The translations under genes and the position numbers were made by a program. A DNA stretch of 64,000 nucleotides, taken from the NCBI RefSeq assembly GCF_008245225.1, contig NZ_VTAW01000008.1, positions 62,001-126,000 of the forward strand, written 5' to 3'. The DNA comes from Natrialba swarupiae (GTDB lineage: Archaea; Halobacteriota; Halobacteria; Halobacteriales; Natrialbaceae). The notes beneath the pieces were generated by a model that was given only the letters and a program-made list of their open reading frames with translations, was not told where the DNA came from and ran no database searches. Shown here piece after piece: positions 54,613-63,828 of the stretch. Numbering within the stretch: the first letter of the stretch is position 1; every line of letters starts with the position of its first letter.

Positions 54613-55026
54613 ATGCAGTATCTCGTCGGAACCGAATCGGTTCACACGACCGCATCGATCTGTGACTATCTCGACGGACGCATCGATACGTCGGATTCGA
54701 TCACCGTCGTCGCGGTCGTCGACGATCCGTCCGCCCGCCGTGATCGACAGGAAGCGTTGAACGTCGCCGCCGTCCGACTCGCGGCTGCGGGATCCGTCGA
54801 CACGGAACTCCGGGAACCCGACGACGCGGACGACGGCGTGACGGTGGCGAGCGCGTTACGAGACTCCGCAGCGATGCTCGAGGCGGACGAGATCGTGATC
54901 GGGGCACGTGGATGGCGTCCGGTCGATGACAATCGAGAAGAGCCGTCCGGTCTCGGCTCGACCGCTCGAGAACTCCTCGGCGGCGCGACCCGTCCGGTCG
55001 TCGTCGTTCCGGGAGCGATTCCCTAG
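54613..55026 (+). CDS. Universal stress protein (UspA) family, short form
   Basis: The 137-residue protein starts MQYLVGTESVHTTASICDYL. The ATP-binding motif is at the C-terminus: EIVIGARGWRPVD, then GLGSTARELLGGATRPVVVV (GxxG-9x-G-S/T pattern). Some single-domain USP proteins bind ATP; this one probably does. No neighbour pinpoints its role. Confidence 0.85.
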   Translation: MQYLVGTESVHTTASICDYLDGRIDTSDSITVVAVVDDPSARRDRQEALNVAAVRLAAAGSVDTELREPDDADDGVTVASALRDSAAMLEADEIVIGARGWRPVDDNREEPSGLGSTARELLGGATRPVVVVPGAIP

Positions 55027-55257
55027 GATCACGATTCCGTGCCGACACCATTGCCGTCGACCACAGGCCCGACCGCGAACGGCACGCGTTCACCGGCTGA
55101 TTCCTACCACCCCACCAGCCGTCTCAGCGGGGCTGTTGGTTCGACTGTGACCATTGTGGGGTACAGCTTAGTGACCCCAGGTTTGTGTGACCGCCTGGAT
55201 CGAGTCGTGACAGAACGGATATCTTTCCATCCACCGAAGGTTCGAAATAGCCGAATA

Positions 55258-56574
55258 TCAGTCCTCGGAACCGGTTTTGCTGGCCTCGAGGTCGACCGAT
55301 GGTGGTTCGTGTGTTCCGAGTTCTGGATGGGTTTCCTCCATCCAGAGGACGACCAACCCGCCCGAGAGAAACATCGCGATAGCGGTACCGTAGAAGGCGG
55401 CCTCGATCGAGAGCAGATCGACGGAGAGACCGATGAGGACGGCTCCAACGGCGTAGCCAAGGTCACGCCAGAGCCGATAGACCCCGAGGCCCGTCGAACG
55501 CCACAACGGGTGGGCCGCGTCGCTGGCGACTGCGATCAGGTTGGGGTAGTGCAGTGCCATCCCAACACCCGAGAGCGCCGACAAAAGGATCCAGAGGTAA
55601 TACCCCTCCACGAGAACCATCCCGAGGACGCCCACTCCGGCGAGGAAAAAGCCGACGACGATCGGCGGCTTACGTCCGACTCGGTCACCGAGGCGGCCGG
55701 TGTAGACCTGCAGGAAGTACGCGGCACTGTGGACGCCGACGACGACTCCGACCTGGGCAACACCGAGACCCTGGGAGACGAGGAAGATGGGGAAGGCGAT
55801 CCAGACGAGCGTGTCGACGAAGTTCTCGACGTGTCCCGCCTGCGCTGCGGTAAAGAGCGTCCGGTCCTTGTAGGTCGCGCGTTTGACGATCTCGGTGAAC
55901 GAGAGGTCGGCCTCACTCGTTCCGCCGTCAGCTTCGACGCCGTCACCATCGTCGTCGAGACCTGCCGCCTCTGCCTTCGCGTAGGGGAGAGTCTCCTCGA
56001 TCAGGACGATCGCGATGAGCAAGGCGACGACGATCACCGCCGCGAGGAAGTAGAACGGTTCCGGCCGGAGGCTGTACTGAGCCGCGATCACGCCGGTGAG
56101 CCACGCGCCGGCGGCGACGCCGGTGTATCCGAAGGCCTCGTCGAGCCCTGCGGCGAGCCCACGCTGGTCGGGGCCGGCGAGTTCGATCTTCGAGATCATG
56201 CTCATGCTCCAGGCGACGCCCTGGTTGACCCCGAGCAAGACGTTCCCGACGGCGATCCAGCTCCAACTCGGCGCGTAGATCAGGATGAACGGGATCGGGA
56301 TCGCAGCGATCCAACCCGCGATCAGGATCGGCTTGCGCCCGTAGGCGTCGGCCCACTTCCCCGAATACAGGTTGAGTACGGCCTTGACGATCCCGAAGCT
56401 CACGACGAACGAGCCGATCACCAGCAGGGACTCGACGCCGAAGGTCTCCTCGCCCATGATAGGCACGACGTTTCGCTGAGAGCCCATCGTGAGCCCGACG
56501 GCGAAGACCGTGAATATCTGGAGAGTAAACTGTCGCCAGTTTCGGCGGATACCCTGTGCGTACTCGCCGCTCAT
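55258..56574 (-). CDS. MFS transporter (drug/metabolite:H+ type)
   Basis: The 438-residue major facilitator protein has twelve hydrophobic segments. The conserved loop motif GKWADAYGRKPILIAGW lies between helices 2 and 3, and a repeat, GRLGDRVGRKPPIVVGFFLA, lies between helices 8 and 9. The substrate is unknown. It starts 3 bases after the stop of the rhodanese-metallo-hydrolase gene, so it belongs to that operon. A role in export of a sulfur compound or oxidised metabolite is a reasonable guess. Confidence 0.9.
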   Translation of the reverse strand: MSGEYAQGIRRNWRQFTLQIFTVFAVGLTMGSQRNVVPIMGEETFGVESLLVIGSFVVSFGIVKAVLNLYSGKWADAYGRKPILIAGWIAAIPIPFILIYAPSWSWIAVGNVLLGVNQGVAWSMSMISKIELAGPDQRGLAAGLDEAFGYTGVAAGAWLTGVIAAQYSLRPEPFYFLAAVIVVALLIAIVLIEETLPYAKAEAAGLDDDGDGVEADGGTSEADLSFTEIVKRATYKDRTLFTAAQAGHVENFVDTLVWIAFPIFLVSQGLGVAQVGVVVGVHSAAYFLQVYTGRLGDRVGRKPPIVVGFFLAGVGVLGMVLVEGYYLWILLSALSGVGMALHYPNLIAVASDAAHPLWRSTGLGVYRLWRDLGYAVGAVLIGLSVDLLSIEAAFYGTAIAMFLSGGLVVLWMEETHPELGTHEPPSVDLEASKTGSED

Positions 56575-56577
56575 GGG

Positions 56578-57690
56578 TTATTCGGCCGCACAGCGGTTGG
56601 GGCCGAGTTCGAGTTCGTCCGCCTCTTCGTCCGAAATCTCCTTGGTGCCGACGTTGGCGAGCTTGATCCGCTCGAAGTTCGCCGGCTGGTCAGGGATATC
56701 GCCGGCCAGTGCCGCGACTAACGTCTCCCGGTCCTGGCCGAATGCTTCGTTGCGCTCTTCGACCTCGCTCAGACGGGCGACAACCGGCGGCTGGGGGCTC
56801 CCGGGGTCGTGAGCCGGCAACACGAGCGGGTCGCCCTCGACGGTGCGCAGGCGCTCTAAGCTCTCGTAGAGCGTCTCAGCGTTGTCCTCGACGTCCGTCT
56901 CCTCGAGTCCAGCGTCGACACCGAGTTCGACCCGACCGACGCTGTCGTGAAAGAGCGTGTCGCCGGTCAGGAGTGCCTCGTCCTCGAGAGCGTAGGTGAC
57001 GCTGCCTGGGCTGTGACCGGGCGTGTGAATCACGTCGATCGTTACGGCACCGACCTCGAGACCGTCTCCCTCCTCGACGTGGGCGGCACCGATTCCGTCG
57101 TCGTCGGCCGGGTGGAGGTAGTAGGGGACGTCGTGAATCTCAGCGAGTTTCTGCCCGCCGGAGACGTGGTCGGCGTGGGCGTGAGTGTCGAAGACACCCG
57201 CCAAATCGGCGTCGTGCGCCTCGAGAATCGCCTCGTACTCCTCGGTGTACTGCGAGGGTTCGAAGACCGCGGCCTCGCCCTCGGAGATCAGAACGTGAGA
57301 GAGACAGCCCGTGCCAGGGCGGGCGACCTGGATCAACTCGCCCTCGAGGTCCACATCGAGGGGTGCCGTGCGGTGGACACGTGCCCAGCCGTTCATGCCG
57401 TCTACCAGGGTTTTGGCGTCGTGGCCCTGTTCCTGGAGCAAGTCTGTCGCGTCGGCTGCGAGTACCCCCGCTGCACAGATGGTGACGACCTCACCGTGTT
57501 CCGGCAAGTCGGCCAGCTCCTCGGCTGCCGCGTCGGGATCGTCTTTCAGTTCGTCGTAGACGTCGACGTTTTCACTTCCCGGAATGTGCCACTCACGAAA
57601 GTCCGTCTCGTCGCGGACGTCGACGAGTCTGAGGTCGTCGTCTCCTCGTTCGAGCCGTTCTGCGACTGTTTCCGGCGTGATTTTTGCCAT
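56578..57690 (-). CDS. Rhodanese domain fused to metallo-beta-lactamase (persulfide dioxygenase-like)
   Basis: The protein has 370 residues. The N-terminal rhodanese domain (about 1-105) carries catalytic Cys in VVTICAAGVLAADA. The metallo-beta-lactamase domain (about 115-370) has the metal motif FDTHAHADHVSGG, VIHTPGHSPGSV, LLTGDTLFHDS and LVLPAHDPGS. Such fusions (ETHE1/CstB-like) oxidise glutathione or low-molecular-weight persulfides and so handle sulfide. The MFS gene follows by 3 bases. Alternative starts lie at 57696 and 57723. The promoter is enclosed in an 8-base inverted repeat. Confidence 0.92.
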   Translation of the reverse strand: MAKITPETVAERLERGDDDLRLVDVRDETDFREWHIPGSENVDVYDELKDDPDAAAEELADLPEHGEVVTICAAGVLAADATDLLQEQGHDAKTLVDGMNGWARVHRTAPLDVDLEGELIQVARPGTGCLSHVLISEGEAAVFEPSQYTEEYEAILEAHDADLAGVFDTHAHADHVSGGQKLAEIHDVPYYLHPADDDGIGAAHVEEGDGLEVGAVTIDVIHTPGHSPGSVTYALEDEALLTGDTLFHDSVGRVELGVDAGLEETDVEDNAETLYESLERLRTVEGDPLVLPAHDPGSPQPPVVARLSEVEERNEAFGQDRETLVAALAGDIPDQPANFERIKLANVGTKEISDEEADELELGPNRCAAE

Positions 57691-58045
57691 CGACATCCCG
57701 TAGGGACAGTAGGGGCATATCACCGGTGCCAGCTATAACTGGCACCTCTGGTTCCCTGGTAAACGGGGGTGGAAGGCAGTGACGGCCCAATCGTAGCCTG
57801 GGGTTCCACCGGTAATCCTAGTATCCGACGGTAGGACGATCGAGCCCGGAACCGGCGACCCGATCGGTACCGGGGAAGAGACTCGCCAGCGCACAAACGA
57901 CGACGAAGGGGTTGGTGCAGCCCCGTCAGCGGCTGGCGCCGCTCGAGAGGGCAACGCCTCTCGGAGAAGTCACGACGCACCCCCTGTCTGGTCGGAGCCG
58001 GTCATAGCCGGCAACACTATTGACTGTCGAATCCTCATACTACGT
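57691..58045. other. Divergent promoter region, persulfide operon / HTH_10 gene
   Basis: The 355-base gap contains the 22-base palindrome around TATA (57725-57746), and a TATA-like cactatt (58015-58021) 28 bases before ATG 58046. No gene is seen. Confidence 0.5.
57725..57746. promoter_or_regulatory. TATA box enclosed in a perfect inverted repeat (operator)
   Basis: ggtgccag (57725-57732) and ctggcacc (57739-57746) are exact reverse complements and surround the 6-base core ctataa. Because the core is the TATA element for the minus-strand persulfide operon, a dimeric protein bound here would block the TATA-binding protein. Confidence 0.7.
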
Positions 58046-58780
58046 ATGGGAATGTACGAAGTGTCGTTCAAACTCCGCCACGAGTGTCCCTATCGAGAGA
58101 TCTCCGAGCAGTTTCCGGGGGTGTCGATCCGCGAGTGGTACCTTCAGGACTGCCAGGTCCTCGAGATCACCGCGTTGGACGCCGACGATGGCGAGTTGCT
58201 CGAGGTGATCGACGGTCTCGGGACGGTTCTGCACACCGCAGTCGACGGTTCGGACCTGAACGTGATCGTCCAGTCGTGTTCCTGCCCCATCGAGGAGTCC
58301 ATCGTCCGGAAGTTCGAACGTCACAACTGCGTACATCTCCCGCCGACGGTGTACCGAAACGGCTGGGAACACTATTCTGTGATCGGATTCGACGAGAACG
58401 ACGTCACTGCCCTGTTAGCGGAACTCGACGAGGACCGGGAGATCGACATCCTCTCGAAGACGTCGATCGAGGAGCGCCACGTTCCCCACAGTTCGTTGCT
58501 CTCGATCGACCGGCTGTTCGACGGACTCACGGAACGCCAACTCGAGGCCCTGCGGATCGCGCTGGATGCGGGCTACTACAATCAGCCCCGGGACGCGTCG
58601 ATCGAGGAGCTTGCCGAAGAGACGACCGTCGCCCGAGCGACCTTCGAAGAACATCTGCGGAAAGCCGAAAACAAACTCGTCGAGAACGCCGGCCAGTTCG
58701 TTCGCCTCCTGACCGAAACCCAGGAGGATGTGTTACGGGCGGGACCACAGCGTGCGCCGACGACCGCTGATAGTGATTGA
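58046..58780 (+). CDS. Cys-rich HTH_10 (bacterio-opsin activator-type) regulator
   Basis: The protein has 244 residues. An N-terminal sensor region (about 1-150) contains five Cys (HECPYRE, LQDCQVLE, SCSCPIE, HNCVHLPP). The C-terminal DNA-binding HTH_10 domain is LTERQLEALRIALDAGYYNQ, then VDASIEELAEETTVARATFE and HLRKAENKLVE in part. Cys clusters suggest a redox or metal sensor. It is divergent from the persulfide/MFS operon, whose TATA box lies in a palindrome, so it may be its regulator. ATG 58046 is at leaderless distance (28 bases) from a TATA-like site. Confidence 0.88.
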   Translation: MGMYEVSFKLRHECPYREISEQFPGVSIREWYLQDCQVLEITALDADDGELLEVIDGLGTVLHTAVDGSDLNVIVQSCSCPIEESIVRKFERHNCVHLPPTVYRNGWEHYSVIGFDENDVTALLAELDEDREIDILSKTSIEERHVPHSSLLSIDRLFDGLTERQLEALRIALDAGYYNQPRDASIEELAEETTVARATFEEHLRKAENKLVENAGQFVRLLTETQEDVLRAGPQRAPTTADSD

Positions 58781-58860
58781 TCGAGCCTGTCTCGAGTAAG
58801 TTCTCGAGTCAATTTTCACCGACCGGTCAAACAGCAAGACCTGGAAGCGGTCGCCGGACG

Positions 58861-58925
58861 GCTCTCTCGGAGAACGATCACGGACCAGCTCTCTTGGCCA
58901 ACGATCACGGGCCAGCTCTCTCGGC
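58861..58925 (+). repeat. Tandem repeat, 27-base unit, about 2.4 copies
   Basis: Units are 58861-58887 (gctctctcggagaacgatca then cggacca), 58888-58914 (gctctcttggccaacgatca then cgggcca) and a partial 58915-58925. They differ at a few positions. It lies between the HTH_10 gene and a convergent hypothetical gene. Confidence 0.8.
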
Positions 58926-58942
58926 GCTCGAGTCGTTCCGTC

Positions 58943-59488
58943 TCAGTTCTCCGGACCGGTACGAAACGGATCGTCGAGTTCACCTGGCCCGTCGTACGAC
59001 GCGCGGATCGCGTCGACGTGCGACGGTGCATCGGGGTTCGACGCCGAGACGTCTCCAGCGCCCGGGACGACCGGCGATCCGTTCAGGAACCCTTCGACGC
59101 CGGTAATCACCGGGCCGTACGCGAACTCACCGAACTCCTCGTGGGCGCAGACGACGCGTCCGCCGTCGACGCGACCGACCGGTTCCGAAATCGTCCCGAC
59201 GAGTCCGGACTCGTCCCACCAGCACAGCGAGACGATCACGTCCTCGAGATCGCCATCGATTCGCACGCTATCCCGGTCGGGAAACTCGATCACGGGCGAT
59301 TCGGTCATCGATTCACAGCGGACGACGCCATCCGGTCGTCCCCACTCGCCTCGAGTTTCGGCACTGTCGTCGGATTCTGCCCACGGAACGGCGGCCGCCG
59401 GAGTCTTTCGATCGGGGTAGACGGTGCTGTTCGCTGTGAACAACTGGCGAACATACCTCACGATAGTTCGACCGGACGTATCAATCAT
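58943..59488 (-). CDS. Hypothetical protein
   Basis: The 181-residue frame starts MIDTSGRTIVRYVRQLFTAN, with a basic N-terminal part followed by the acidic part (ESPVIEFPDRDSVRIDGDLE, EPVGRVDGGRVVCAHEEFGE). No family is recognised. A shorter start at residue 61 (59308) would remove the basic portion; which start is used is not clear. Codon use supports the acidic part more than the N-terminal part. Confidence 0.5.
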   Translation of the reverse strand: MIDTSGRTIVRYVRQLFTANSTVYPDRKTPAAAVPWAESDDSAETRGEWGRPDGVVRCESMTESPVIEFPDRDSVRIDGDLEDVIVSLCWWDESGLVGTISEPVGRVDGGRVVCAHEEFGEFAYGPVITGVEGFLNGSPVVPGAGDVSASNPDAPSHVDAIRASYDGPGELDDPFRTGPEN

Positions 59489-59613
59489 TGGTCACGAGTC
59501 GATGACTCTCACACAACGAGCAACGGACCATTCGCGGAGCGCGGACGCCGGTCCACTCGAGTCGTCTCGCTCGCGCTCGTCGGGTTTTTGTGGGCCGGTC
59601 GCCCACTCGGCGT

Positions 59614-59943
59614 ATGGTCGAGAATCCGTTCGACGCGGAGATCCGCGTCGGTGAGGTCCTCGAGGCCGAATCGTTCCCGGAGGCGAACAAACCGAAGATG
59701 ACGAAGCTGTGGATCGACCTCGGCGAGGAACACGGCGAGATCCAGTCCGCTGGACAGCTGGATCACCACTACGATCCGGACGAACTCGAGGGAAAACAGG
59801 TGTTGTGCGCGACGACTCTCGGCTCCGTCCGGATCGCGGGGTTCAACTCCGAGGCGTTGACGGTCGGTGTCCCCGACGAGGAGGGATTTCCGGTACTCGT
59901 CGAGCCGGAGACCGACGTGCCACTCGGCGGCGTACTGTTCTGA
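59614..59943 (+). CDS. tRNA-binding-domain protein (CsaA-like)
   Basis: The 109-residue protein has the OB-fold EMAPII/tRNA-binding type seen in CsaA: DAEIRVGEVLEAESFPEANK, then KMTKLWIDLGEEHGEIQSAG, VLCATTLGSVRIAGFNSEAL and VEPETDVPLGGVLF. CsaA is a secretion-associated chaperone-like protein; a function in tRNA or protein handling is likely. Length and order match the family. Confidence 0.93.
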   Translation: MVENPFDAEIRVGEVLEAESFPEANKPKMTKLWIDLGEEHGEIQSAGQLDHHYDPDELEGKQVLCATTLGSVRIAGFNSEALTVGVPDEEGFPVLVEPETDVPLGGVLF

Positions 59944-60582
59944 CCGAACCGCGATACTCACCGCTGATACGGAGAGCCGAACGGTTTCCGGCCAGAGCCG
60001 AACAGGTTCGCCCCACCATTTCGGCGCGAACGTAACGGCTTCACTCCGTGAATTAATCCTACGATCAACCCGCCTTATTTTCCCCAACAGTTGTCCTTAT
60101 GTCGACAACACATTACAGAATTAAAATCATCAACGGTGGAGAATAAACATTTGGCGAAAATGTTTATTGTACCGAGAGACGGTGATCCCCGTATGTCGCA
60201 TCAGGACGGGGCGAACCGAAGGTTCGCCGACCATTGGAGAGCTAGCTCTCCAAGAGGCTGCACGAGAACTTCGTTCTCGTGAACGCCATCGGCCTGTCAT
60301 GCCGACAGGTCGTAAACCAGCAAATATCCCAACTCGGCGGTGCAGTGCCGTGGGAAGTCGTTCGAAAGATCGGAGATCTTTCGTGATCACGAGAGAACTC
60401 CGTTCTCTCGGACGACCTCGCCGTCGTCGGGCTTTGCCCGACTGCCTGAGGGATCTTCGATCCCTCTCCGTTTACGGCGAGGTGGAGGTCACCTGATGGC
60501 AGTCCCGATCAGTACGAGGACGAACACTTTCGTGAGTCAGAAATAGCAGTAAACCTATCCGTCGGGCGAGAGCACAACCAGT
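59944..60582. other. Large spacer containing a run of perfect hairpins
   Basis: This 639-base gap has no convincing gene. An A/T-rich part (60040-60170) carries an aataaacatt/aatgtttatt hairpin. Then nine further perfect inverted repeats lie within 60211-60466, listed separately. Confidence 0.7.
60142..60466. repeat. Cluster of ten perfect hairpins with mostly 3-base loops
   Basis: Stems include aataaacatt/aatgtttatt (60142-60168), gcgaacc/ggttcgc with loop gaa (60211-60227), ttggagag/ctctccaa (60234-60253), cacgagaac/gttctcgtg with loop ttc (60261-60281), cctgtc/gacagg (60293-60309), cgaaagatc/gatctttcg (60363-60383), cgagagaac/gttctctcg (60390-60410), gtcgggc/gcccgac (60426-60442) and gagggatc/gatccctc (60448-60466). 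Loops are usually three bases, often ttc, gaa, gga or tcc. A weaker cggc/gccg stem lies near 60335-60350. It may be a structured RNA or the remains of a mobile element. Confidence 0.75.
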
Positions 60583-62019
60583 ATGGACGGCGATCCGCCA
60601 CCGACGCAGGGACCGTCGGCCGAGGGAACCAACGTAGAAGGGGAGTCACCGCAGGTCGAGCAGACGGTCGAAACCGAGGAGGCGACGATTACCGACGACG
60701 CGGAACTCGAGCGAACGCTCGGACTTACCGGCGGCCTCGCGATCGGAATCGGGACGATGATCGGCGCGGGTATCTTCGTCTTCCCGGGCCTGGCGGCGGG
60801 TAACGCCGGGCCGGCCGCGTCGGTCTCGTTCGCCATCGGTGCCGTCGTCGCGTTGCTGGTGGCGTTGCCGGCGTCGGAACTCGCGACGGCGATGCCGAAA
60901 AGCGGCGGCGGCTACTACTTCATCTCGCGGGGACTCGGGTCGCTTGCCGGGGCCGTCGTCGGGCTCTCGCTGTGGTTCGGACTGGTGTTCGCCTCGGCGT
61001 TTTACCTCGTCGGCTTCGGCTATTACGCCGTCGACACGCTGGCCGAACTCGGTATCGCGGTCGGGACGGAGCTGGTCATCCCGGTCGCGTTGTTGTTCGG
61101 TGCAGGATTCATCGCGTTGAACGTCACGGGGACCGAAAACGCGGCGAAACTCCAGAACGGCGTCGTCGCGTTGTTGCTGTCGATACTGGTCGTGTTTCTC
61201 GGATACGGCGGGCTCGATGCCGTCGGGCTCCTGGGCGAGCCGACGGCGCCCGAACAGTTCACACCGGCAGGAACCCTCCCCGTGTTCACGACGGCGGCGC
61301 TGGTTTTCACCTCGTATCTCGGCTTCGCACAGGTGGCGACCGTCGCCGGCGAGATGAAAGACCCGGGTCGAAATCTGCCGCTGGCGATGGTCGGATCGGT
61401 GCTCATCGTCGGTGTCCTCTACGTGGTGACGATCTTCGTCGCGACGAGCGCGTTCGGAAGCGATCAACTCCAGCGGTTCGGCGAGACGGCGATGGTCGAG
61501 GTCGGCCGCCACTACCTCGGCTCGATCGGCGCGTTCGCGATCGTCTTCGGCGGCTTACTCGCGACGATGTCGAGTGCCAACGCGTCGGTGCTCAGTACGT
61601 CTCGAGCCATCTACGCGGTCTCGCGGGACGCTCTCTTGCCCCAGCGAGCGAGCCGGATCAACCTCCGGTATGGAACGCCACACGTCGCGCTGGGTCTTGC
61701 GGGCGGACCGATTCTGGTGTTGACGGCGACGGGGCGCGTCGAACTGCTCGCCGAGGTCGCGTCGTTTCTCCACCTCATCATGTACGGGCTGATCTGCGTC
61801 GCGCTCATCGCGTTGCGTCGTGACGAACCTGAGTGGTACGACCCAGACTTCCGGGTGCCCGGTTATCCCGTCGTCCCGGCGCTCGGTGCGATCAGTAGTT
61901 TCGCGTTGATCGCGTTCATGCAACCCGCCTCCCGGTACGTCGGCGGCGGGATCATGCTCTTGACCGTCGGCTGGTATTTCTACTACGCCCGCGACGTCGA
62001 ACTCAAAGGTGCACTATGA
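60583..62019 (+). CDS. APC-superfamily amino acid permease
   Basis: The protein has 478 residues. An acidic cytoplasmic N-terminus of about 45 residues precedes [20 protein letters not shown], the APC consensus of helix 1. Twelve helices follow, with [20 protein letters not shown] between helices 6 and 7 and [20 protein letters not shown]. It transports amino acids or polyamines. Its stop overlaps the USP gene's start (ATGA), so a stress-linked permease-USP operon is likely, a common haloarchaeal layout. Confidence 0.92.
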   Translation: MDGDPPPTQGPSAEGTNVEGESPQVEQTVETEEATITDDAELERTLGLTGGLAIGIGTMIGAGIFVFPGLAAGNAGPAASVSFAIGAVVALLVALPASELATAMPKSGGGYYFISRGLGSLAGAVVGLSLWFGLVFASAFYLVGFGYYAVDTLAELGIAVGTELVIPVALLFGAGFIALNVTGTENAAKLQNGVVALLLSILVVFLGYGGLDAVGLLGEPTAPEQFTPAGTLPVFTTAALVFTSYLGFAQVATVAGEMKDPGRNLPLAMVGSVLIVGVLYVVTIFVATSAFGSDQLQRFGETAMVEVGRHYLGSIGAFAIVFGGLLATMSSANASVLSTSRAIYAVSRDALLPQRASRINLRYGTPHVALGLAGGPILVLTATGRVELLAEVASFLHLIMYGLICVALIALRRDEPEWYDPDFRVPGYPVVPALGAISSFALIAFMQPASRYVGGGIMLLTVGWYFYYARDVELKGAL

Positions 62020-62738
62020 CACGCATACTCGTCCCGCTGGAAATACTCGAGGGTGAATCGATCTCGGCCGGGCTGACAGCGTTGCTCGAGCCGATGAACG
62101 TGACCGTGCTGGGCTATCACGTCCTGCCAGAACAGACGCCGCCGGACCAGGCCCGGTTGCAGTACGAAGAGCGCGCGACGGACGCCCTCGAGGATCTCGC
62201 GATGGAGTTCGGGGCCGGCGAGGGGACCGCCGACTATCGTCTCGTCTTCACCCACAATCGCAAGCAGACGTTCGACCGGATCGCCGCGGAGACGGCATCG
62301 GACGTCTACGCCATTCCGGGAGCGACCGGTCCGGTCGAACGACTCCTCGTGGCGCTTTCGGGCGACGTCGCCGTCAACCGGATCGTCTCGTTCGTCGCGC
62401 AACTGGTCGGCGACCGCGAGATCGACGTCACGCTCTTTCTGGCGACCGACGAGGAGGACGCCGGTCGAGAACTCCTCGAGACGAGCGCTCAGGTGCTCTC
62501 CGAAGACGGAATCGCGGTTCGAACCGAACTCGCGGTCGACGAACCGCCGCTCGAGGCGCTCGTGGCCGCCGCCGTCGATCACGACGCCATCGTCATGGGC
62601 GAACGCGCGCCGTCACTCCGGACGCTCGTTTTCGGCGAGGAAGCCGAACGCGTCGCGACCGAGTCGGTCGGCCCGGTACTCGTCGTTCGACGTGGCGAGG
62701 AGGCCCGCGACCGATCCGCGAGCACCGGTGGGCCCTGA
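62016..62738 (+). CDS. Universal stress protein, tandem-type, coupled to the permease
   Basis: The 240-residue protein starts [20 protein letters not shown]. It has two USP-like parts: an N-terminal half with [20 protein letters not shown], and a C-terminal half ending [20 protein letters not shown] and [10 protein letters not shown]. It overlaps the APC permease gene by four bases. Permease-linked USP proteins probably tune transport according to energy or stress. A convergent USP gene lies 46 bases away (62785-63567). Confidence 0.85.
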   Translation: MTRILVPLEILEGESISAGLTALLEPMNVTVLGYHVLPEQTPPDQARLQYEERATDALEDLAMEFGAGEGTADYRLVFTHNRKQTFDRIAAETASDVYAIPGATGPVERLLVALSGDVAVNRIVSFVAQLVGDREIDVTLFLATDEEDAGRELLETSAQVLSEDGIAVRTELAVDEPPLEALVAAAVDHDAIVMGERAPSLRTLVFGEEAERVATESVGPVLVVRRGEEARDRSASTGGP

Positions 62739-62784
62739 TCGAGAAGTTCCGTCAAACCGATGGTGTGTCGTCGATCGCAACGGG

Positions 62785-63567
62785 TCAAGGAGCGTCGTCG
62801 TGTTCGTCCCCGGTAGCGGCCGATTCCTCTGCATCTTCGACCTCGAGGTACTCTCCACGGATCACGAGCACGGGATCGACGGTCTTTCTGGCCAGCGTTT
62901 TCGCCCGGTCGCGGAAGATGAACCGACGAATCGACGGGCGACTCTCGCCGACGACGAGCAGGTCGTACTCGCTCGCCACGTTCAGGATCTCCCGCGACGG
63001 CGAGCCGTCGACGCTGAGCGCCGTGTCGACTCGATCGCGATCGACTCCGACTGCGATCAGTTCGTCGACGGCATCGTCGAGAAGTTCGGACCCACGGTCG
63101 CGGTCACCCTCGTCGGAGGTGACGTGGAAGAAGGTCACATCGAGGTCGGTGCCGGCGACTAGTGCGCCGAGTAACTGGGCGATGTACTCGAGGTTGACGT
63201 CGCTTCGGATCGCGACGAGGACCGACTCGAGAACGGGTGCGGGATTGACCAGCAGGACGCCGTCACACTCCGTCTCGACGGCGACCCGCTCGAAGGTCTC
63301 GAGGCGATCGTGGGTGAAGACGATCCGGGTGGAGACGTCGAGGCAGCCGGCGTCTTCGAACGTTTGCTGGACGTCGTCGAGTTCGTCGCGAACGCGGGAC
63401 TCGTACTGGTCACGTGCCTGGCCGGGACCGGTCTGGTCGGGAACCACCCGGTAGCCGAGCAACACGACGGGAACGGACGCGAACGCGTCGACGACCGTCC
63501 GGGGAACGGACTCGCCGCCGAGGACGTCGATCGGGATCAGGACGCGATGGTCGCGGGGTGCAGCCAT
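62785..63567 (-). CDS. Universal stress protein, tandem-type (convergent)
   Basis: The 260-residue protein starts at 63567 (MAAPRDHRVLIPIDVLGGES) and ends in an acidic tail. The first half has GYRVVPDQTGPGQARDQYES, clearly similar to the neighbouring USP ([20 protein letters not shown]). The second has EYDLLVVGESRPSIRRFIFR. The two USP genes are therefore paralogues from a duplication with inversion. The function is presumably related to the permease operon next door. Confidence 0.83.
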   Translation of the reverse strand: MAAPRDHRVLIPIDVLGGESVPRTVVDAFASVPVVLLGYRVVPDQTGPGQARDQYESRVRDELDDVQQTFEDAGCLDVSTRIVFTHDRLETFERVAVETECDGVLLVNPAPVLESVLVAIRSDVNLEYIAQLLGALVAGTDLDVTFFHVTSDEGDRDRGSELLDDAVDELIAVGVDRDRVDTALSVDGSPSREILNVASEYDLLVVGESRPSIRRFIFRDRAKTLARKTVDPVLVIRGEYLEVEDAEESAATGDEHDDAP

Positions 63568-63828
63568 TCTGGGAGTCGTTTCACGAGATAGGACGGCGAC
63601 CGTAATAGAACCGGCACGAACGCAGTGATTAGTGTCACAGCTACCGATATGTGACACGAGAAAACCGTGTTCGTACGTCGTGGCAACGATGTGCCGACAC
63701 GACCGTGGCCGTTCCCGGTCGCGTCGGTATTGCGTGAGGACAGCCCGCCCAGACCGCCGGAGGCTCGAGACGGTCACTTCCACCGCGGATCCCGCAGGGT
63801 TTTTGGCGTGGCCCGCCAGTCACCGCAC

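Noticed and set aside
55039-56721. 560-codon plus-strand frame opposite the MFS gene
   Set aside because: Antisense shadow; the minus strand has the MFS signature loops.
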